From Pseudomonadota bacterium (lineage in GTDB: Bacteria > Bdellovibrionota_B > Oligoflexia > Oligoflexales > Bin106), in NCBI GenBank assembly GCA_026710525.1, contig JAPOQT010000297.1, positions 1 to 8,150 on the forward strand: a DNA stretch of 8,150 nucleotides. Reading direction: 5' to 3'. Positions 6,339 through 8,150 of the stretch are shown here, one piece after another. The notes below the pieces were generated by a model, which made no database searches, was not told where the DNA came from, and saw only the letters and a program-made list of their open reading frames with translations. Positions within the stretch are counted from its first letter, which is position 1. Each line of letters opens with the position of its first letter. Both the position numbers and the translations under genes were made by a program.

Positions 6339-7463
6339 TTACTCTTTTTCTTTGGCGGTTTTGTAAGTGACCGTTATTTTAGCCCCGACATTAGGTGTGG
6401 AGACAAGCTTAAGGTAATGATTATCACGCACGGTGTATTCACTAGGGTCTAAAATGGTGTCGTCTTTTCTAACTTCAGTAACTTCGGCAATGGGTAGTTC
6501 GATATAAAATTCACTATCAATCTTAGTGACCTTCTCGATGACCCGTGTTTTAATTTTACTGAAAGCATCACCCCAATTATCTTGTCTTGGTGTACATTGC
6601 AGATTAGTTCTAAGATCTCTATTATCTCTTGAGAGACACGGCCCTTTAATGACATCAAACAACTGCTCTTCAGGTTTACCGCCTAGAGTCTTAGCTAAGT
6701 GATGGTAATCGGTTTTAGGAACGGCAGATTGGCGAATTTGATCATATTTTTTATCTAAAAAACCGTAGAATAAAAACGACCTTAAATTTGGATCCATGGT
6801 CTTCAGCCAAGTTATGACATCGTTTTCAAATTGGGGGTTTTCTATCTTGAGCCCATCATTGTAGTCTAGCCCTTCGGTCACCACAGCGATAATATTGTTT
6901 CTGTCATGGGAGAAATAATTGTGGAATACGCTGTTTTGATCCGTTGTTTCGAGCAGTTTTTTGGCAGTGGCAAAAATATTAGCCGAGTGCATTTCAGTCG
7001 TATTGATGGTGATGTCAAGGGCTGTAATTTCTTGTGTTTTGGCAGCTTTATCTTTGTAATAGGAAGAGACTACCGCCATTTTAATATCAGCATTTTTATA
7101 CTGTTCTGCTTTAAGAGTATTACCAAGATCGATAATGCCGCTGTGAATGGAGTTGTTTTGCTGGATCATAATGTCATCCTGATCGACTAGCAGAAGGATA
7201 CGTACCGGGACTTGGGTTACCGAGCTGGTAGTCGTTCTTCTCTCTACGTCAAAGCTCGTAATTTTAGTTACATAGACTAGTTTAATCTGAGTTTTAGCAG
7301 CCTGTTTACTTAGGGAGTTGTCGCCCTCACTCATTGATGCAGCGTCTGAGTGTGAAGATTCTAATAGTACTTTGCCGTCATCAAAATCGCCGCTAGAAGA
7401 ACAGGCGAAGGAAACAGATAGTAACATCATAAATGGTAAGCAAAAGAGAGGTCTGATAAGCAT
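6339..7463 (-). CDS. Lipoprotein with possible degenerate von Willebrand A-like domain
   Basis: Protein of 374 residues on the minus strand. The start at 7461-7463 has GGGG seven bases upstream (7471-7474). Residues 1-20 are hydrophobic and end SFA-C21, a weak lipobox followed by a Ser/Asp-rich tether, so an envelope lipoprotein is likely. Residues ~85-250 have a vWA-like layout: strand VRILLLVDQDD (D94), amphipathic helices, IIAVVTEGLDYND (residues ~201-213), and FLFYGF. In active vWA domains the first site reads DxSxS; here it is D-Q-D-D-I, so metal binding there is doubtful. Two cysteines (C276, C290) could pair. The C-terminal ~60 residues (YTVRDNHYLKL ... GAKITVTYK) look like a beta domain and are repeated in a damaged gene fragment upstream (7921-8150). 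Function unknown; the vWA assignment is moderate to low confidence, the gene itself is secure. Confidence 0.9.
   Translation of the reverse strand: MLIRPLFCLPFMMLLSVSFACSSSGDFDDGKVLLESSHSDAASMSEGDNSLSKQAAKTQIKLVYVTKITSFDVERRTTTSSVTQVPVRILLLVDQDDIMIQQNNSIHSGIIDLGNTLKAEQYKNADIKMAVVSSYYKDKAAKTQEITALDITINTTEMHSANIFATAKKLLETTDQNSVFHNYFSHDRNNIIAVVTEGLDYNDGLKIENPQFENDVITWLKTMDPNLRSFLFYGFLDKKYDQIRQSAVPKTDYHHLAKTLGGKPEEQLFDVIKGPCLSRDNRDLRTNLQCTPRQDNWGDAFSKIKTRVIEKVTKIDSEFYIELPIAEVTEVRKDDTILDPSEYTVRDNHYLKLVSTPNVGAKITVTYKTAKEKE
6412..6445. repeat. Near-perfect 34-bp direct repeat, copy 1 (within intact lipoprotein gene)
   Basis: This 34-bp block is repeated at 7982-8015 with a single mismatch (T at 6438, G at 8008). 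It encodes the minus-strand motif YTVRDNHYL and lies in the shared C-terminal domain. The two copies are exactly 1570 bp apart and in the same orientation. Confidence 0.9.
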
Positions 7464-7518
7464 TTTAATACCCCGAAGGTGACTTGATCAAGCTATTTAA
7501 AATTCTCGTCGGCTTAAC

Positions 7519-7527
7519 AATATATCA
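7519..7527 (-). promoter_or_regulatory. Candidate extended -10 promoter for the minus-strand lipoprotein gene
   Basis: On the minus strand the sequence reads TGATATATT, which fits an extended -10 (TGn plus TATATT, 5/6 to TATAAT). No good -35 is seen at the usual distance, which extended -10 promoters can tolerate. Transcription would begin near 7512, giving a leader of about 50 nt. Confidence 0.3.
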
Positions 7528-7637
7528 AATAAAGTCTCCTTCTAGGCGTAAAAAATAACCTCTGTAACATACGATAAATATTAGAAAAACAAACTATAAT
7601 TTTTTTATAAATCAAACTTATTTCATTTTTTATCGAT

Positions 7638-7665
7638 TTGAAACTTCACGAAGTTGGGATAATAT
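7638..7665 (+). promoter_or_regulatory. Possible plus-strand promoter with dyad in the spacer
   Basis: TTGAAA (7638-7643, 5/6 to TTGACA), a 16-bp spacer, and TAATAT (7660-7665, 4/6 to TATAAT). The perfect inverted repeat AACTTC-AC-GAAGTT (7642-7655) overlaps the -35 and fills most of the spacer, where a repressor could sit. The only thing downstream on this strand is a 30-codon ORF at 7736. The promoter match is weak. Confidence 0.25.
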
Positions 7666-7735
7666 GTGAGTTCAATCAGTATCTTAGGAAAAAATTATAT
7701 TCACCTTGGCTGTACTAGAGACATAAAGAGATATC

Positions 7736-7828
7736 ATGGCGAAGAATCGAACAAAAAGACCAAAGATCAGGTTGACGAGTAAGACAAATAACAAGATTTT
7801 GATTTACCCTAAAATAAGCATCTCCTAG
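7736..7828 (+). CDS. Possible small basic peptide, 30 aa
   Basis: ATG at 7736 to TAG at 7826-7828 encodes a 30-residue peptide beginning MAKNRTKRPK, with many Lys/Arg and no acidic residue. A poor purine-rich site (AAAGAG, 7725-7730) precedes it. It lies 71 bp past a possible promoter. There is no match to a family I know, and an ORF this short can arise by chance in AT-rich DNA. Listed as a low-confidence candidate only. Confidence 0.15.
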   Translation: MAKNRTKRPKIRLTSKTNNKILIYPKISIS

Positions 7829-7920
7829 GACTGTTTCTGTATTAGGGAAATTCTATTTTCAGGTATTTGTGGTCATGTGAGGAGAATTTTATCGTCGGAT
7901 GGTTTTTTATTTTTCCTCTT

Positions 7921-8150
7921 TCAGGGGGTCTCGTAGGTGATCCGTATTTTCTCACCAGCATTGGGTCTGGGGTTAAGCTTGAGGTAATGATTATCACGCA
8001 CGGTGTAGTCACTAGATTTTAAGAGGACGCCGTTTTTTTAAACTTCGGTGATCTTGTTGATGACTTGATCTTTGATTTTTGTTAAAAGACTTATCCCACT
8101 TATCTTCTTTTGGTGGGCAAGCTTTTCCAGAAATCTTACCCTCTCCACCC
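7921..8150 (-). pseudogene. Damaged 3' end of a paralogue of the minus-strand vWA-like lipoprotein gene
   Basis: Read on the minus strand from the window edge, the DNA encodes ...GKACPPKEDKWDKSF, matching CTPRQDNWGDAF of the intact gene. Near 8076-8086 the homology jumps one frame to TKIKDQVINKITEV (intact: SKIKTRVIEKVT...EV). An in-frame TAA at 8038-8040 follows where the intact gene has an Arg codon. Homology then resumes as KNGVLLKSSDYTVRDNHYLKL...GEKIRITYETP and ends at TGA (7921-7923). Relative to the intact gene a block of 16 codons (48 nt) is absent between KIT and EV. Read without frame correction the protein would end at TAG, 8012-8014, having lost the C-terminal domain. One frameshift plus one stop argues for a pseudogene or a truncated variant; the rest of the gene lies beyond the window. 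Confidence 0.8.
7982..8015. repeat. Near-perfect 34-bp direct repeat, copy 2 (within damaged paralogue)
   Basis: Second copy of the block at 6412-6445, 33 of 34 bases identical. The flanking sequence of the two genes is clearly more diverged. Recombination between the copies would remove the intervening 1570 bp, including the promoter and most of the intact lipoprotein gene. Confidence 0.9.

Larger units (their letters stand above)
7464..7920. other. AT-rich intergenic region between gene 5 and its damaged paralogue
   Basis: 457 bp, strongly AT-rich around 7550-7640. It contains a candidate promoter for the minus-strand lipoprotein gene (7519-7527), a perfect dyad AACTTC-AC-GAAGTT (7642-7655), a possible plus-strand promoter overlapping it, and one small basic ORF (7736-7828). 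Nothing else convincing is visible. No transposase fragment was found. Confidence 0.5.

Noticed and set aside
6301..6358. Hairpin CGCCAGAG / CTTTGGCG across the convergent gene ends as a shared bidirectional terminator
   Set aside because: The arms lie inside both coding regions with a 42-nt loop, one pair is a G-U wobble and no adequate T-run follows on either strand.
7879..7918. GAGGAGAA / TTTTCCTC inverted repeat near a T-rich run as a terminator
   Set aside because: The T-run lies in the loop rather than after the stem, so it does not fit an intrinsic terminator.

Overview
The window looks like chromosomal DNA of a Gram-negative bacterium with AT-leaning base composition. Three of the five main proteins carry lipoprotein-type signal peptides (a hydrophobic stretch ending at a lipobox-like cysteine). 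The mix of large cysteine-rich or low-complexity lipoproteins, a von Willebrand A-like lipoprotein and a GTP-type PEP carboxykinase would suit a deltaproteobacterial or Bdellovibrionota/Oligoflexia-like organism. That placement is inference; no RNA gene or housekeeping marker fixes the taxon.

Layout. (1) 2-796 (+): 3' part of a gene whose visible start is nine 21-bp in-frame repeats coding GGVVQGK, followed by a unique domain of about 190 residues with no family I recognise. (2) 846-2330 (+): GTG-started probable lipoprotein with a Pro/Glu-rich linker and a C-terminal M23 (LytM-like) domain; it keeps the three zinc ligands but both catalytic histidines are replaced. (3) 2584-4347 (+): phosphoenolpyruvate carboxykinase (GTP), pckG, complete and apparently active, the only confidently named gene. 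(4) 4662-6323 (+): lipoprotein with a 12-cysteine ectodomain, a charged coiled coil and a Pro/acidic tail; one stretch resembles a lysozyme/lytic-transglycosylase active site. (5) 6339-7463 (-): lipoprotein with a possible degenerate von Willebrand A fold, convergent with gene 4 and only 15 bp from it. (6) 7921-8150 (-): the broken 3' end of a paralogue of gene 5, with a frameshift, an in-frame stop and an in-frame length difference. It runs off the window edge.

How it fits together. Genes 1 and 2 are close (49 bp) and may be co-transcribed. pckG is set apart by a 253-bp gap before it and a 314-bp gap after it, and I see no metabolic partner, so it is probably its own transcription unit (gluconeogenesis / oxaloacetate-PEP exchange). 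The other genes all appear to act at the cell envelope. The most interesting points are the heptapeptide minisatellite, the zinc-keeping but catalytically altered M23 domain, the possible lytic-transglycosylase-like lipoprotein, and the decaying tandem paralogue of gene 5. I do not see a clear multi-gene defence, secretion or biosynthetic system, nor any tRNA, rRNA, CRISPR array or insertion sequence.
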